NCBI GenBank assembly: GCA_902702965.1 | Contig: CACRXP010000045.1 | Coordinates: forward strand, 790,503-854,502 | Length of the DNA stretch: 64,000 nucleotides | Direction: 5' to 3' | Source of the DNA: Spirometra erinaceieuropaei | Taxonomy: Eukaryota; Platyhelminthes; Cestoda; Diphyllobothriidea; Diphyllobothriidae | Shown: in pieces, positions 1 to 11,473 of the stretch | Numbering within the stretch: position 1 is the stretch's first letter | How the letters are laid out: the number at the start of each line of letters is the position of its first letter | The notes under the pieces: model-generated | Seen by the model: the letters and a program-made list of their open reading frames with translations, nothing else | Database searches by the model: none | Told to the model about the DNA's origin: nothing | Position numbers and translations under genes: made by a program

Positions 1-1130
1 TTGCTCGGACCGACCATCTGAATCTTATTTATGAATGATTGTGTAGAGGAATTGAGCTGTGGTTGTGTCATATTCGCAGATGCTATTAAAATTTGAAAAC
101 TCATCCACAATGCTGCCGACGAGACCGACCTTCAAGAAAATCTTCATCTTCTAGACGAGTGGTCCCGTAGATGGCTCCTGTCCTTCATTTTGAATAAATA
201 CACCACATTGCGTCTAGGAAATCGAAATCAGATCCATAATTCGCGGCAGTATTACTCGAACATGATGCTACTCCGAGATGCAGAGACTCAGAAGAATTTC
301 GAAGTTTGGATTGCGGACACCTTAAAGCCTTCTGCGCAATGCTGTAAGCCAGCTAAAGCCGCAACGCCAATGCTGTGCGCCATCAGGCGAGCATTCGAAG
401 TTTTCGATTATGAAAGCATCTCCAACGTCTTCGGTACGTTTGTACGGCCGTAGTTGGAATATTCAATCCAGTCCTAGAGACCCTGGACGCAGCAGGATTG
501 TAATCTACTCGAGAGGGTGCAGAGGCGAGCCACAAAACTAGTAAGAGGTCAGAGTACACTGCCTTATGAGACCACCCGCCTAAATAACCTTAAACTCTAT
601 CCTCTGAGTTGTAGACAGTAGCGGGGCGATTTGATATAAACTTTCCGTATAGTGCGTGGCTTGGGCTACGCCCTCAGGTGTGGCGACTCTTTTCAACTTG
701 TCACGACAAAAAAACTCCGTGGACATCCTTTCAAACTACATGTTCCCAAAGGGAGATTGGATACGAGAAAGTACTTCTTTCTCCAACCGTGTCATGGAAT
801 CGTGGGATAACCTGTTCGAGGAGATTGTAAAGTCGCCGTCTGTGAAGACATTTAAATACCGTATGGACAGACATCTATTGAACCAGCAAGCGGACTATGT
901 GACTTTGTAACTAGAAAAAAACAATGCCCCATGTGAATCGATGTTTGCATTCACTTGTTGCTTGAATCTCCACATGTTGTTTTAAATTTAAAGAACTTTT
1001 AGGTACAAATAGGGAGTTCAGAGGCATAAGCCTATTTTCCTCAAATACACTGACTGGCTGAACCGACTCAGCAGCTGGTCTGCCCATTGGCTCCTGGATT
1101 TTAACTTTGGTAAGTTCATTCAATCCAGTT
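1..1130 (+). mobile_element. Decayed CR1/jockey-type LINE, 3' end of reverse transcriptase plus 3' UTR
   Basis: Conceptual translation in shifting frames resembles the last part of a jockey/CR1-type non-LTR reverse transcriptase. The palm motif is at 73-84 and reads FADA, where an active enzyme has FADD. After it come a LDEWSRRW-like stretch (about 154-177), a HAIRRAFEVFDYESISNVFG-like segment (367-438) and a C-terminal block at 772-906 with SNRVMESWDNL and KYRMDRHLLNQQADYV. Stops and frameshifts separate the blocks, so the copy is dead. The terminal block and about 100 bases of 3' UTR recur at 55821-56180, which fixes the orientation and the 3' side. The 5' part lies outside the window. Family placement rests on motif resemblance only; the exact clade is uncertain. 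Confidence 0.75.
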
Positions 1131-1904
1131 CAGTTTATTTGAGGGAAAGTGGATGTAAACCTTCGGTCGGGACGGTCTTTGATGCCCCTCTTTGGCCTCT
1201 TCAGATGTATCTCCTAGGAAGAGCCGTTCGTTTGCTTTGGCCTTATACAGCATGGTTTCGTCCTCTCTTGGGTTTTTTGGTTTTCTCCCCGGCTATTTTT
1301 ATCCCGTTTTTTTAACTATTCGCTTTTGGGCTGTCGTAATAAGTACAGGAAGCATTGCTGACGTACCCATGATGCGAGATCTTTTTGACCTACTTCCGGT
1401 TACGCGTCCAGTTGGTAGATTTTTGTCTCTAGCTTTGTCTAAACTGCACTGTAACTGAGGTTTCATCTTTGCAGTTTTTTCCTTAAGGTGGTTGACCTTG
1501 ACAGCAAAAATGACATCCGTTGCGGCTTCTACCTGTGTTTGGTGCATTTATACAATCATGCCGACTTTATGATAGAGCCCGCCGTCGTCCTGTTGTGGTC
1601 GGGTGTTTAGCGCGGTCGACATGTAAATACGTGGTCGTTGGACAGATCCTGCACTCTACTTAGTTCTTGGGTGACGCCGCGCACTGCGACCATGCCGTGA
1701 AGTTATAGAAAATGACAAACCATAGGAAAAAAAGAAAACTTTGCCAGTACCAAATTTAGGCGAACTGTGCGTATGCTTCGGTTTTGTCGAAGTATTTCGA
1801 GAATGCGAGACCTGGTCGACGTTCTCAGCTAATACATTCTCCGTAAAATGACAAGTGTTCAAATCTATGCAACGCAGCAATCAGTGAGGAAATTTTTGAC
1901 GCAC
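1131..1904. other. Unassigned intergenic sequence
   Basis: Only short open frames with no recognisable domain. It may include eroded upstream parts of the PLE that becomes recognisable from about 1905, but I cannot support that. Confidence 0.5.
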
Positions 1905-3092
1905 GATTGAATGGGTGCTGTTTCAAAACTGCCTCAAGCCGTATGAGACAATATTTCGGATTACCAAGATATGTAGACAACATCACAGACCGAAGTTCTG
2001 GGCTGGGTATGTGGATGATACCTTCGTCGTTATCGACCGGGATCAACTGCTGACGTTCAAGGAGTGCAACGGCCAGCCATCATGACCGATATGGCGTCAT
2101 TGCTCAAGACAGACCTCGGTGCATCAGGGTTATTCACGCCTTCGCAGCGAGCCGTTCCAGAGGCTCTGACCCGAAGTCACACGACCAAAAGCTCGGGCAT
2201 ACCTACGTCCGCGCAGCCGCAGCTGCCCATACGCCACTTGATCGCGCTACCCCCTGCAACCAGCATAACAAGCCACTGGGACATCCCCCCTCAGCAAATG
2301 CAAAACACACTGACTAGACATCACTTGAGCTTGGCCCACGAGCCTACAAAAGCGGCTGCCACCACCATCTCAGGGACTCTCAGGCCTGACTGGACGCAGT
2401 CAACACCAGCTCTGGCTTCGCCAGTGGCCACTGTCGCCTGAGAGGACAACTCCGGGTTCTGTGCACAATAAACCCCTCATTCAGGTGCCTTCCGCCCCTC
2501 TCCCTACAACCAGGGATCAGACCTGACGATAGTAGCGCCTGAGTACAGACATACTCAATCACCGCGCTTGGTCACAACAGGAGCATCTGAATGCGATCTT
2601 CCCGGACATTCAATTTACGATGGAGGAAGAAGAGAACAACCAGCTGCCCTTCCTGGATGTCCTCGTATTCCGGAAAGATTGTGGAGGTCGGAGGACCAAA
2701 GTGTCCAGGAAAGCGACAAATACGATGCAAGTACTGAAATTCAACCGCAACCACCCAATCAGCCACAAACGCAATTGTGTTAGGACACTCTATCGGAGTG
2801 TCGAAACGCACTGCAGTGAAATGGAAAACAAGGTTGTTGAATTACGCTATCTTTGACGGGTAGTGAGACCCAATGGTTACCCGCGCAAGTTTGTCAACTA
2901 GTGCATGCGAAAACGACACCAGAGACTAAATCCAACCGGCCCCAAATTTTGGCGGCCTCTTCCGTACGTGAATAACGTCTCGGAAGCCGTCAGTCGTCTT
3001 TTAACTCCATTTAGAGTATTGGTTACACACAGGCCAGAAGCAACCATTAGGCGCCAAGTCATTAGGCCAAAAGACCCGTTGACATGACAGGG
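1905..3092 (+). mobile_element. Penelope-like element (PLE) reverse transcriptase fragment, split by a solo LTR
   Basis: The segment before 2065 encodes a PKFWAGYVDDTFVVIDRDQ-like stretch (about 1990-2045) with the catalytic YVDD box typical of PLE reverse transcriptases. After the LTR the frame resumes at 2584 with a thumb-like region (QFTMEEEENNQLPFLDVLV at 2611-2667, then SHKRNCVRTLYRSVETHCSE). A further block at 2905-3087 ends in RRQVIRPKDPL. The same RPKDPL context leads directly into a GIY-YIG domain in the copy at 45715-46278, so this copy is cut off just before its endonuclease. Internal stops (for example near 2857 and 2902) show that it is inactive. The 5' boundary is approximate. 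Confidence 0.85.
2065..2579 (+). mobile_element. Solo LTR (Ty3/CsRn1-like) inserted in the PLE
   Basis: 515 bases beginning TG and ending CA, flanked by a 4-base direct repeat ggag (2061-2064 and 2580-2583). It matches 29176-29684 over nearly its whole length; in that copy a tRNA-Trp-type primer site follows the LTR, which identifies the repeat as an LTR. A polyadenylation signal aataaa lies at 2467-2472, matching 29574-29579 in the other copy. No internal retroelement sequence follows, so this is a solo LTR left by recombination between two LTRs. Removing the LTR and one copy of ggag restores the PLE reading frame, which confirms both boundaries. Confidence 0.9.
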
Positions 3093-3628
3093 CAATCAGC
3101 GTGAAATCGCACCTATGTAGGAGGCATAGGCTGACACGGTTATCGGAAGTGTGTGGGTTCTGACAGATTACTAAGCCACTAAATTAGAACGAACAAGCAA
3201 ACTTAGGGATTCAGTCTTGTTTAACCTTTATTTGCTTACTCTAAACCAAAGAAGTACTAAATGGTGCGAAAAATGGGGTCAGTCAGTTTGGACACCGTTG
3301 GTCTGCTGGCAGTGGATGTCCTTACATTCTTCCCATCCCGAACCTGCCTCTATAGTCAATTACCACATAGTTTTGTATTTAGATCAAATGACCTATTCGT
3401 GCAAACCTCTTCCGATGGGCAAATCGCGACTCAACCATTTGGCTTTTCGGTTTCGAGCTGAAGAATGAGTATGACCTTGAGACCGGAATTTTAATTAGCT
3501 TGACTTTTTTCGCCTCACTCATATTTCGTGCAAATTGATGCAGGGGGGTAGTCAGCTGATGCCCCGCTGATGCATTTTGCCTTGTGTAACCTCTGAAGGC
3601 GTAGCTTGCTCACAGAGTAGAATTTAAA
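3093..3628 (+). promoter_or_regulatory. 5' flank and probable promoter/5' UTR region of ATG9
   Basis: No repeat or coding similarity was recognised. This region lies directly upstream of the ATG9 start codon, so promoter and 5' UTR are expected here, but no TATA box or initiator is convincing. An in-frame TAG eight codons before the ATG shows that the coding sequence does not extend further up without another splice. Confidence 0.35.
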
Positions 3629-3799
3629 ATGCAGTCTGCTGATAGAGGACAGTATGAAGTACTGAAGGATGATGACGTGTCAGTTACTCCAGGGCCCTCT
3701 GGCGTACTGCAGTCAAATACCCTACGACTCGACGAGACCCATAATCTGGATGCCTTCTTCTCAAATATCTACCAATACCACCAGTCGGGCGGCTTTGCT
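3629..3799 (+). CDS. ATG9: ATG9 exon 1 (N-terminal cytosolic segment, residues 1-57)
   Basis: Codes for 57 residues starting at ATG 3629, the first ATG after an in-frame stop eight codons upstream. The end of the exon reads NLDAFFSNIYQYHQSGGFA, matching the conserved NLDxFFxxxYxxHQxxGF block just before the first membrane segment of animal ATG9. The exon stops at a phase-0 donor (gtaagg at 3800). Joined to the exon at 18150, the spacing from the GF of this block to the first membrane helix is the same as I recall for vertebrate ATG9A, with no residue gained or lost. The 42 residues ahead of the block are similar in length to the animal N-terminus and are poorly conserved, as expected. The exon is separated from the rest of the gene by about 14.3 kb of transposon-laden intron, so automatic annotation could easily miss it. 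Confidence 0.85.
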
Positions 3800-5751
3800 G
3801 TAAGGGCTTAAAGTTTTTTGTGGTTTTCGATTCGTTATGTGGAGGCGGTTTCTACTTTTTTCTTCCTTGCCAATATATGCAACCAGCGCGTTGGGTTGGT
3901 GTGCCACCAGTCTCGCCGGGACGGTCTGTTTTGGGAGATTAGTTGTTAACCACTTTAATTAATGGAATTCATTACAAAAGGCGTACTATCTGACGCAGAT
4001 TGGCAATGCCGCGAACGAGGAAGTATATGACTTAAGTTTACCCTCCGTCGAAAGAATTACGACTAACCTGCGTAGTATGAAAAGGGAATTGATAATGTAA
4101 CAGTGAAGGTCCACGTCCATCAAAATATTCTAAGAAGGTCATTTGTCGGACTGCTTTGTACTTTTTGGCTGCACTCAGCAACATTTGGAAGTAATAAGAG
4201 AGCATCGTGGACAGGCTGCATATGCCAGACATTTTCGAACTCCAGGCCCCCGAGCTATGTACTGAATTTATTAGCGCGTTTGCATCTGGCCTTACCTATG
4301 TCTACATCAGCAGTTTTCTGCCAGGTTATGTTTAACGACGGCTAACCTTGAGAGTGCGGGTTGGGACGTCATGAAACCTCAAAGGTAGCGGGCTGGTCAA
4401 ATCTCACACTCCCTCAGCAACAAATGTAGTACTTGGCAGTCACTGATCAGTAGACTCGACGCTGTTTGTGCGGTTGGGTGGAGGAGCCGTCCGGAACAAC
4501 TCGATCAAATTTCTAAAACGAGGCATGCGCATACATAGAGGGTTTTTGAAATAGGGGTACAGCTGTCGGCGAAGAATACCGCTGCTTTCGTTCGTCCCGT
4601 TCTCCTGAGCTTGCAGCACTCCGAACAGCGTCTTCTGACGATTTTTTTACCGCCACCAACAATATCAGAGTTCCACATACGTTGTTAGCTTGCTCAAACG
4701 ACACCCCTACTCTATTATATTACTCGCGCAAACTTCCTGAAAAAACTTCCTCTCCCTCGTTCCTCACAGTCCATAAAGACGACACTAAACTTCTCCCAGA
4801 ATGCGTGCTACATTGCGATCGGTCTCGCTCATTTGCACCTCATATGCTTATATGTCCTGACGGCTGTGTAAGTTTTGCACCAGGTCGCCAAATTCACAAA
4901 TCTCTTGTATATTCTGAGATTTTTTGTCAAGTTAATTGTCTAGAATAGTTTCCGTTAGACCACAGAATGCGTGAGAAATCGTGTGCTTGATTTACAGACA
5001 CCAGAAATGTCACTCCTTCACTGAAACACCAGAAATCTCGTTCCACTGATTTTGACATACAGTCCCATCTGATATAGTCTCGCGAACAATTCAGTGGCTT
5101 CCGGTTTCCCAAACACAGTTAGTCCTGTGCGCCTTCGACGAAGATGTACGACAACTTAGTCTAATTCCGACATTAAAGAGTGGAAATTTATGCTCTGTAT
5201 ATAACCACAGAGAAAGGCCTTTAAAGGCTGCTTGGAATTCCAATTCCGTCTCTGAAAATGTTTTGTAGTTTTAATTCCTGCTCGCTGCTGCACCTGCAAA
5301 AGCACACTACAACCCTTGTACGTCGGGTCATAAGGCACGCTAAGTTCCTCGTTTGTATGTTGCCAGCTGCATAGAGCTGAAGGCAAACATTAGCTGTGTT
5401 AGACGCTGTACGTGCATCAGTTTTCAATCCTGTTCGAGGTGTTTTATTCATGCCCATCAGCCTTTACTAACTAGCTTTTCATGTTTAGTTAATTTCCAAA
5501 CGAAAATATGAGCAAGGACTCCTTACAAACTGCGGACGTAGGAAGTTCGCCTAGAGCCAAAGGCGTGCTGGTATGCCGCCTCATGCATATGAAAAGTAGT
5601 CGAGATTGTTCTTTAACGTGCTGGCTCTTCACGGTTGATTTCGGTGCCTTCTCCTGATCAGAGGAAGAACTTGTACACATTGTTCTCCACAACGTTGAGT
5701 TAACCCTCTAAGTCATTCGATGCTACACTTTGTTTATTATTAGGGCTTTTT

Positions 5752-6905
5752 TATGAAGGATTATATCTCCAGCGGCATCGTGAGTCCCTATGCCGGATAA
5801 TGGCACTAGATCGTGTACCGCCAAAAATCATCGCCATGATCAAGGCCTACTACCGCCCTCACCACTGCGCGAGTTCTGGTTCATAACAATATTTCCCATC
5901 CGTTCGGTATTCGGTCTGGCGTTCGACGGGGTTGTATCCTGTCGCCCATCCTCTTCAACTACGCTGCTGACAGAATTCTCGGGAGGACCCTACATGAAGG
6001 TGACAGTGTTGAGTTTGCACCCGGACGCCGGCTGACTGACCTCGACTATGCGGATGACATCGCCCGGCCAGCTTCAAGTTTTGGTGATCTACAGTCTGTG
6101 GTGACACGGGTGAACGAGGTCGCTAAGTCGGTCGGTCTATCCATAGGCGTTGGGAAGACCAAAGTGCTTTCAAGCTGCACCCTTGACCAGGAGGAGGCGC
6201 CTCTCGAGATTGGTGGTTGTCAGCTTGAAGAAGTAGTCACTTTTAAATACATCGAGGCGAGGCTGCTGCCGAATGGGCAGAGTGAGGACGACATCGTCTC
6301 CCGAACTGGTGCTGCCCGCCGAGTTTTTTCAAGCCTTAGGAAATGCCAATGGATCCGACGTGACCTCTCCATCGCCACTAAGATTCGCGTGTACCGTGCA
6401 TCTGTCCGGTCTGTCCTGTACGGCTGTGAATGCTGGGCTGTGCGCGTGGAGGACGAGCGAAAACTGGAGGTATTCGACTTGAGGTATTTACTTGAGGGCC
6501 ATCCTTCGAGTGAAGTTAACTGACTTCGTCTCAAATGAGACAGTCCACGCTCGCTGCGAAAACATTGCAAGGATAACCCAGACCATCCAAGAAAGGCGAC
6601 TGAGGTGTTTCGAGCATGTTCTTCGTCGTCCACCTCAGGAGCTCAGTCTTACTGCTGTCGATTCGGCACCGTTGCCCCATTGGAGGCGTCGAAGTGGGGG
6701 TCAACTCAAAACCTGTCTCGACACAGTTCGTCAGACATGGAGGCGATTCTTGGACCTTCGGTATTCGGTCTCCGTCGTTGGCGAAGGGAATGAGTTGAGC
6801 TGTCCAGATATGCTGCCGCGGATCGTCACGCGTGAAGAGGTACAGTTCGGGACATCATGGAGGCCGGCTAGATCAGACATGTTCGCAGACGTACTTAGTC
6901 AGCGC
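5752..6905 (+). mobile_element. RTE-type LINE fragment, copy 1
   Basis: Frame-shifted remains of an RTE-clade reverse transcriptase. 5790-5870 matches the PPKIIAMIKAYYR region. A RSGVRRGCILSPILFNYA-like block lies at about 5910-5965, and the catalytic YADD box is at 6047-6058. From 6098 a longer open frame carries the connection region (KTKVLSSCTLDQEEAPL, RVYRASVRSVLYGCECWAVR) and continues, one frame off, to 6900 with RRLRCFEHVLRRPPQELS. Order and content match the copies at 9593-10390 and 59554-59925. No 5' part with an apurinic endonuclease is seen. The copy is inactive because of several frameshifts. Confidence 0.85.
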
Positions 6906-8518
6906 CTGATTACGTATAGACGCCATCAGAACCGCATATAACCCTTCTGAAAGTCCAGTCAACGACGTAGTTGAGCGATCTAGGCGACATTCTCTAGCCA
7001 CAACCACGGTCTCAACGAATGCAGGTAGAATAAGCGACATTACACAACCCTTTTTGAGTTGTTAGTTTAATAACTGTCGGCTGGGTGAGTGTGATTTGGA
7101 AGTTTCACAGAATTGGAGCAATCGTTAGACGACACAGTGTCCAGTTCCTTTGCGCGCCACAGAACTGGACCCTGCTGTGGGGCAATAAAGCAAGCAGCTG
7201 TCAGTTGCCGATGACCATGGTGGAACTAAGAAGCGCGAGCCTGCATATTTGGTCGAAGCGTTGGCGTCAAACTCAAAACCTGACTGCTTTGTGTCTTATA
7301 GTAGACCCGCGAATCTTCAAGCTACTTAAAATTGGTATGCCACCGTCCTTTGCAGCGATGTCGACAAGACCTAATTCACTGCATTTCTCGCACTTCATCC
7401 TACTTCTCAAAGACTGATACACAGTGTCTGAGTCCGAGCTATCTCTCTGGTGGCAATGGCCCTTCACAACACTGGTTTCATCCTCTGTCAGCGTTCTGAT
7501 TTTCCTCAGCCTCAGTGTTGTATCGGAGATTTCTTCGGTAGGCCGGATATCACAATAGTACGTAGGCTAGAGAACGAGAGAGATATCATTGAGTGCAGGC
7601 AGCCAACTTGACAAGTTTTCGAGAGCCGTCCACGAAAGCGCTACTTCCACCCAACTTTTCCTGCATTGTTGGTTGGTTTTGTCGTCATTGGACGGAAAAC
7701 GTTATCGTTGCAGCATCCAACCCGTGTTATCTTGCATTAATTCCGTCACTGTGGTGCCTCTGAGCCTGTCAGCGAGCTGTCCCAGTTGCTTTTTTAACTG
7801 ATGGCTTCATTGATGACCTGTTAGTGCCGATTTTTCCTCCTTTCTGACTGGTCGGAGCTTTGACTGTGTGGTTCTATCGTGACTTTGCGACATGCAGGCA
7901 CGTGGCATGAGCCGTGTTAGGCGTGGAGGAGGCTCGAGATTTCAGGTGCATGAAGACAAAACCATGATCCGATCCGTCGGCATCTTATTGACAAACAGTC
8001 GACTGCGTTCAGTGGAACTCAACAGTCTTCGATTTGATAAGGGAGCCCAAAACGACTGACCCGGTAGCTGTTGGAAGAGACATCTGACCCAGTCTAGGAC
8101 ATTTGCTTTCGGGTGAAAAAGATATCGCTAGACCCTTCGGACATCTAAATAGCTTGTTAGGTGCTCTGATTGTGGCTTATTCTCGGTGTGGATTTTGCTG
8201 CGCTCGAATGAGTTAGTCGCTTTTTGGATGAATACCAAGGTCGAAGGTTCTGACGCACAGTGTAGACTTCTTGAGATGTCTACTCTAAGACCCTATGGCT
8301 GGCAGAAGCTGTCAGCCAGTTTTTCCCGCTTTACACAGTTTTGCTCATTTTCAATTGGCTTGTTAAAATTTCAGCCACAATTTCCACCCGAGTTCCAGCC
8401 TCATGTAGGAGATGTTGGAGGCAGGCTCTGTAGGGCGAAGGGATAGCCACTTTTATGCAACTTTCAGATCTCCGTTTCACAAACTAGTAGTTCGTTGACT
8501 TGGGTGCGCAGAATTGCC

Positions 8519-8600
8519 AATAGAAGCGAAGAGACGAGTCCCAGGAAGCAGTCTTGAAGAAGTCTTGTCCCAGCGATCGTGTCTCCTTCTTCAAGGTGCG
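8519..8600. mobile_element. PLE terminal repeat fragment with an inverted junction
   Basis: 8519-8562 matches the outer end of the PLE terminal repeat at 28168-28215. 8563-8600 then reads the same terminus in the opposite sense, as at 28827-28860. The head-to-head join resembles the inverted terminal repeats typical of Penelope insertions. No coding part remains. Confidence 0.55.
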
Positions 8601-9211
8601 CAGAATGCCGTCCAGCACCCAGTCATACACTTGCTTCACACTGAGTCATTTTAGCAGACGTGACCCTTTTGGTAGCGCCCACATTCTTGTTTATCAAGCT
8701 GCCATCGCCATCCACTTTCTGCACAAACGTAATTGTTCAGTGGTCTTTTCTTCCACATTCTGAAAATTTTTCCAGTTGTCTTATCAGTCTTCATAACTGC
8801 TCTCAGCCTTCGGAAATCTCGGAGGAGTACTACGTCTACAGTTTAATTCGCAGACTTGGGTCATCAAAGGTTCCGTTTTCAGTTTCCATTTACCGTTGTG
8901 CTAGGCAGACATTTCACCACTTTTTGATTTCATAGTCTGCTATTTTCAGTTCAAACTAACTACCGACTTCAGTCAAACTGGGCTAATTAGGTAGCTATCC
9001 TCCCTCATCGGTACGCGTTGAACATGCGATCATTGAAACGGTGGTTGTATTAACTTGTCAAACGTTCACACCGTCTTCTGATGAAAAACAAAATTAGATT
9101 GTCTGACACAGTTTGGTGCCGCTCGCGAACTCACATCTCAAGCCCGAGAGGCAGGGAGGGAGGGTGAGTTAACTCACTGTGAGCCACTGAACTCTCAAGC
9201 TTCATTGACTA

Positions 9212-10752
9212 GCGACCCTGTCAAGTCTAGTGCCTTCTTCACCTCCGTAACGCACTCGCCCCTCGTCTATATTCGCCACTCTCTCTCTCCCTCTCTCTCT
9301 GTGAAGCAAGCACGGACTAATGGGCGCCAGTCTGGGCCTTCTGAGGCTTCTGGCCGGTTGCGATAGAAATGGTTCGTCCCTGATTGCCACTGACATTTAC
9401 TCTTTTCTCTTGTTTACGGAAAATTAAGTGGGAAGAGGAGCCGTACATGCACGCAACTTTTTTCTCTTTTGAAACAGCAAGCGAATGTTTACTAACTACG
9501 TGACCCCTAAAGTAGCCTCAATTAATCGGGCAGACTGGTTCCTTGAAGTTTCTATAGGCTTGAAATTCCCGCTGATGAGTTCTCCCCGCCAACTTACTTG
9601 TACTTGATACGGTTGCGATCATGCCTGATCTAGCCGACCTCGATGATGTCCCGAACTGTACTTCTCCACGCATGACGATCCGCGGCTGCAGATCTGGACA
9701 CCTCAACCCATTCCCTTCGCCAACGACGTAGACCGAATACCGAAGGTCCAAGAAGCACCTCCATGTCTTGACGAACTGTGTCGAGCCAGGTTTTGAACTG
9801 ACCCCCTCTTCGACGCCTCCAATGGGGCAACGGTGCCGGATCAAGGGCAGTAACACTAAGCTCCTGAGGTGGACGACGAAGAACATGCCCGAAACACCTC
9901 AGTCGTCTTTCTTGGTTGGCCTGAGTTATCGTGGCAATGTTGTCGCAGCGAGCGCGGGCTGTCTCATTTGAGACGAAGTCGGTGAACTTCACTCGAAGGA
10001 TGGTCCTCAAGCAGTGGTGGTCAAATACCTCCAGTTTTTGGTCGTCTTCCACGCGCAAAGCCCAGCATTCACTACCGTAGAGAAGGACAGACCGGACAGA
10101 TGCACGGTACACGCGAATCTTATTGGCGATGGCGAGGTCACGTCGGTTTCATAGGCATTTCCGAAGGCTTGAGAAAACCCAGCGGGCAGCATCAATTTGG
10201 GAGACAATGTCGTCCTTACTCTGTCCACTAGACAGCAGCCTCGCCCCGGGGTATTTAAAACTGTCTACTTCTTCAAGTTGACAGCCATCAATCCCGAGGG
10301 GTGCCTTCTCCTGGTCAGGGATGCAGCTTGAAAACACTTTGGTCTTCCTAGCGTCTATGGATAAACCGATCGATTAAGTGGCCTCGTTCACCCGCCAAAC
10401 GATTTTCCTTCGACGCAGTTGTTGCGCCGCTGTTCTTCTGCTATTCTGTAACAGCTAGTTGCTTCAGGCGAGATTGCGCAACCCTGCAGGATTAAACGTG
10501 CTAACCAGTTAGGGTTGCACCATTTCCAGAAGCTGGCCTTGCCTATTCGCCAGTACTCTGCGCTCCATCGTTGTGTAGGCCAGGATTGTTGAATCACCAC
10601 CTCGCATCGACATCGTGTCGTTAGACTCTGCTCGTCTGGTGCTATGCGCCCTCCCTCCCGCCCCGCTAATTCTTAGTACTGCGTGGATCTGTGTATCATG
10701 CCACCTGACTTTATCGCTTAAGGAAGTTTTTTCTGATGGCTGTGTTGAATCT
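9212..10752 (+). repeat. Tandem duplication unit 1 (interrupted by an RTE insertion)
   Basis: Without the inserted LINE this is a ~735-base unit. It begins gcgaccctgtcaagtct and is followed head-to-tail by a near copy starting at 10753. Matching landmarks include the cagtctgggccttctgaggc block (9330 and 10851) and the cgcaaccctgcagg block (10476 and 11199). The unit has no coding capacity that I can identify. Confidence 0.85.
9593..10390 (-). mobile_element. RTE-type LINE, copy 2, 5'-truncated, with target-site duplication
   Basis: 798 bases bounded by the 8-base direct repeat cccgccaa (9585-9592 and 10391-10398). The minus-strand frame 10112-9630 is open for 160 codons and encodes the C-terminal RTE region (RVYRASVRSVLLYGSECWALR is partly covered, then HHCLRTILRVKFTDF and RRLRCFGHVLRRPPQELSV). 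The upstream part at 10337-10113 is in another frame. The 3' terminus reads gtacaagtaag, as at 59554-59565. 5' truncation and a short target-site duplication are normal for LINE insertion. The empty target site is preserved in the sister repeat near 11110. Confidence 0.92.
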
Positions 10753-11473
10753 GCGACCCTGTCAAGTCTATTACCTTCGTCTCCGTGACGCACTCGCCCC
10801 TCACCTTTATTCGCCACTTCCTCTGTGAAGCAAGCACAGGCAAGTGGACGCCAGTCTGGGCCTTCTGAGGCTTCTGGCCGGTTGCGATAGAAATGGTTCT
10901 TCCCTGGTTGCAGCTGACATTTACTCTTTCCTCTTGTTTACGGGAAATTAAGTGGGAAGAGGAGCCGTACATGCACGCAACTTTTTTTCCTTTTTTGTAA
11001 CAGCAAGCGAACGTTTACTAACTACCTGACCCCTAAAGTAGCCTCAATTAATCGGGCAGACTGGTTCCTTGAAGTTTGTAGAGGCTTGAAATTTCCAGTG
11101 ATGAGTTCTCCCTGCCAGACGATTTTTCTTCGATGTAGTTGTTGCATCGCTGTTTTTCTGCTATTGTCTAACAGCCAGCTGCTTCAGGCGAGATTGCGCA
11201 ACCCTGCAGGATTGAACTGGTTAGGGTTGCACCACTCCCAAAGGCAGGCATCTGCAAGCCTTACCTATTCGCCTCTACTCTGTGCTCCAGCGTTGTGTAG
11301 GCTAGGATTGTTGAATCACCGCCTCGCATCGACATCGTGTCGCTAGACTCGGCTCGTCTGGTGGTGCTGCTCTCCCGCCCTGCTAATTCTTAGTACTGCG
11401 TGGATCCGTGTATCATGCCATCTGACTTCATTGCTTAAGGAAGTCCTTCTGATGGCTGTGTTGACTCTGCGAC
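10753..11473 (+). repeat. Tandem duplication unit 2 (uninterrupted)
   Basis: Head-to-tail copy of the unit at 9212-10752 without the LINE. The junctions both carry gcgac. The site corresponding to the LINE insertion reads ctccctgccagacg near 11110, which is the unoccupied target. Confidence 0.85.

Noticed and set aside
7085..7417. Possible extra RTE copy
   Set aside because: Only a short gtcaaactcaaaacctgact segment resembles the RTE 3' region; too little to support.
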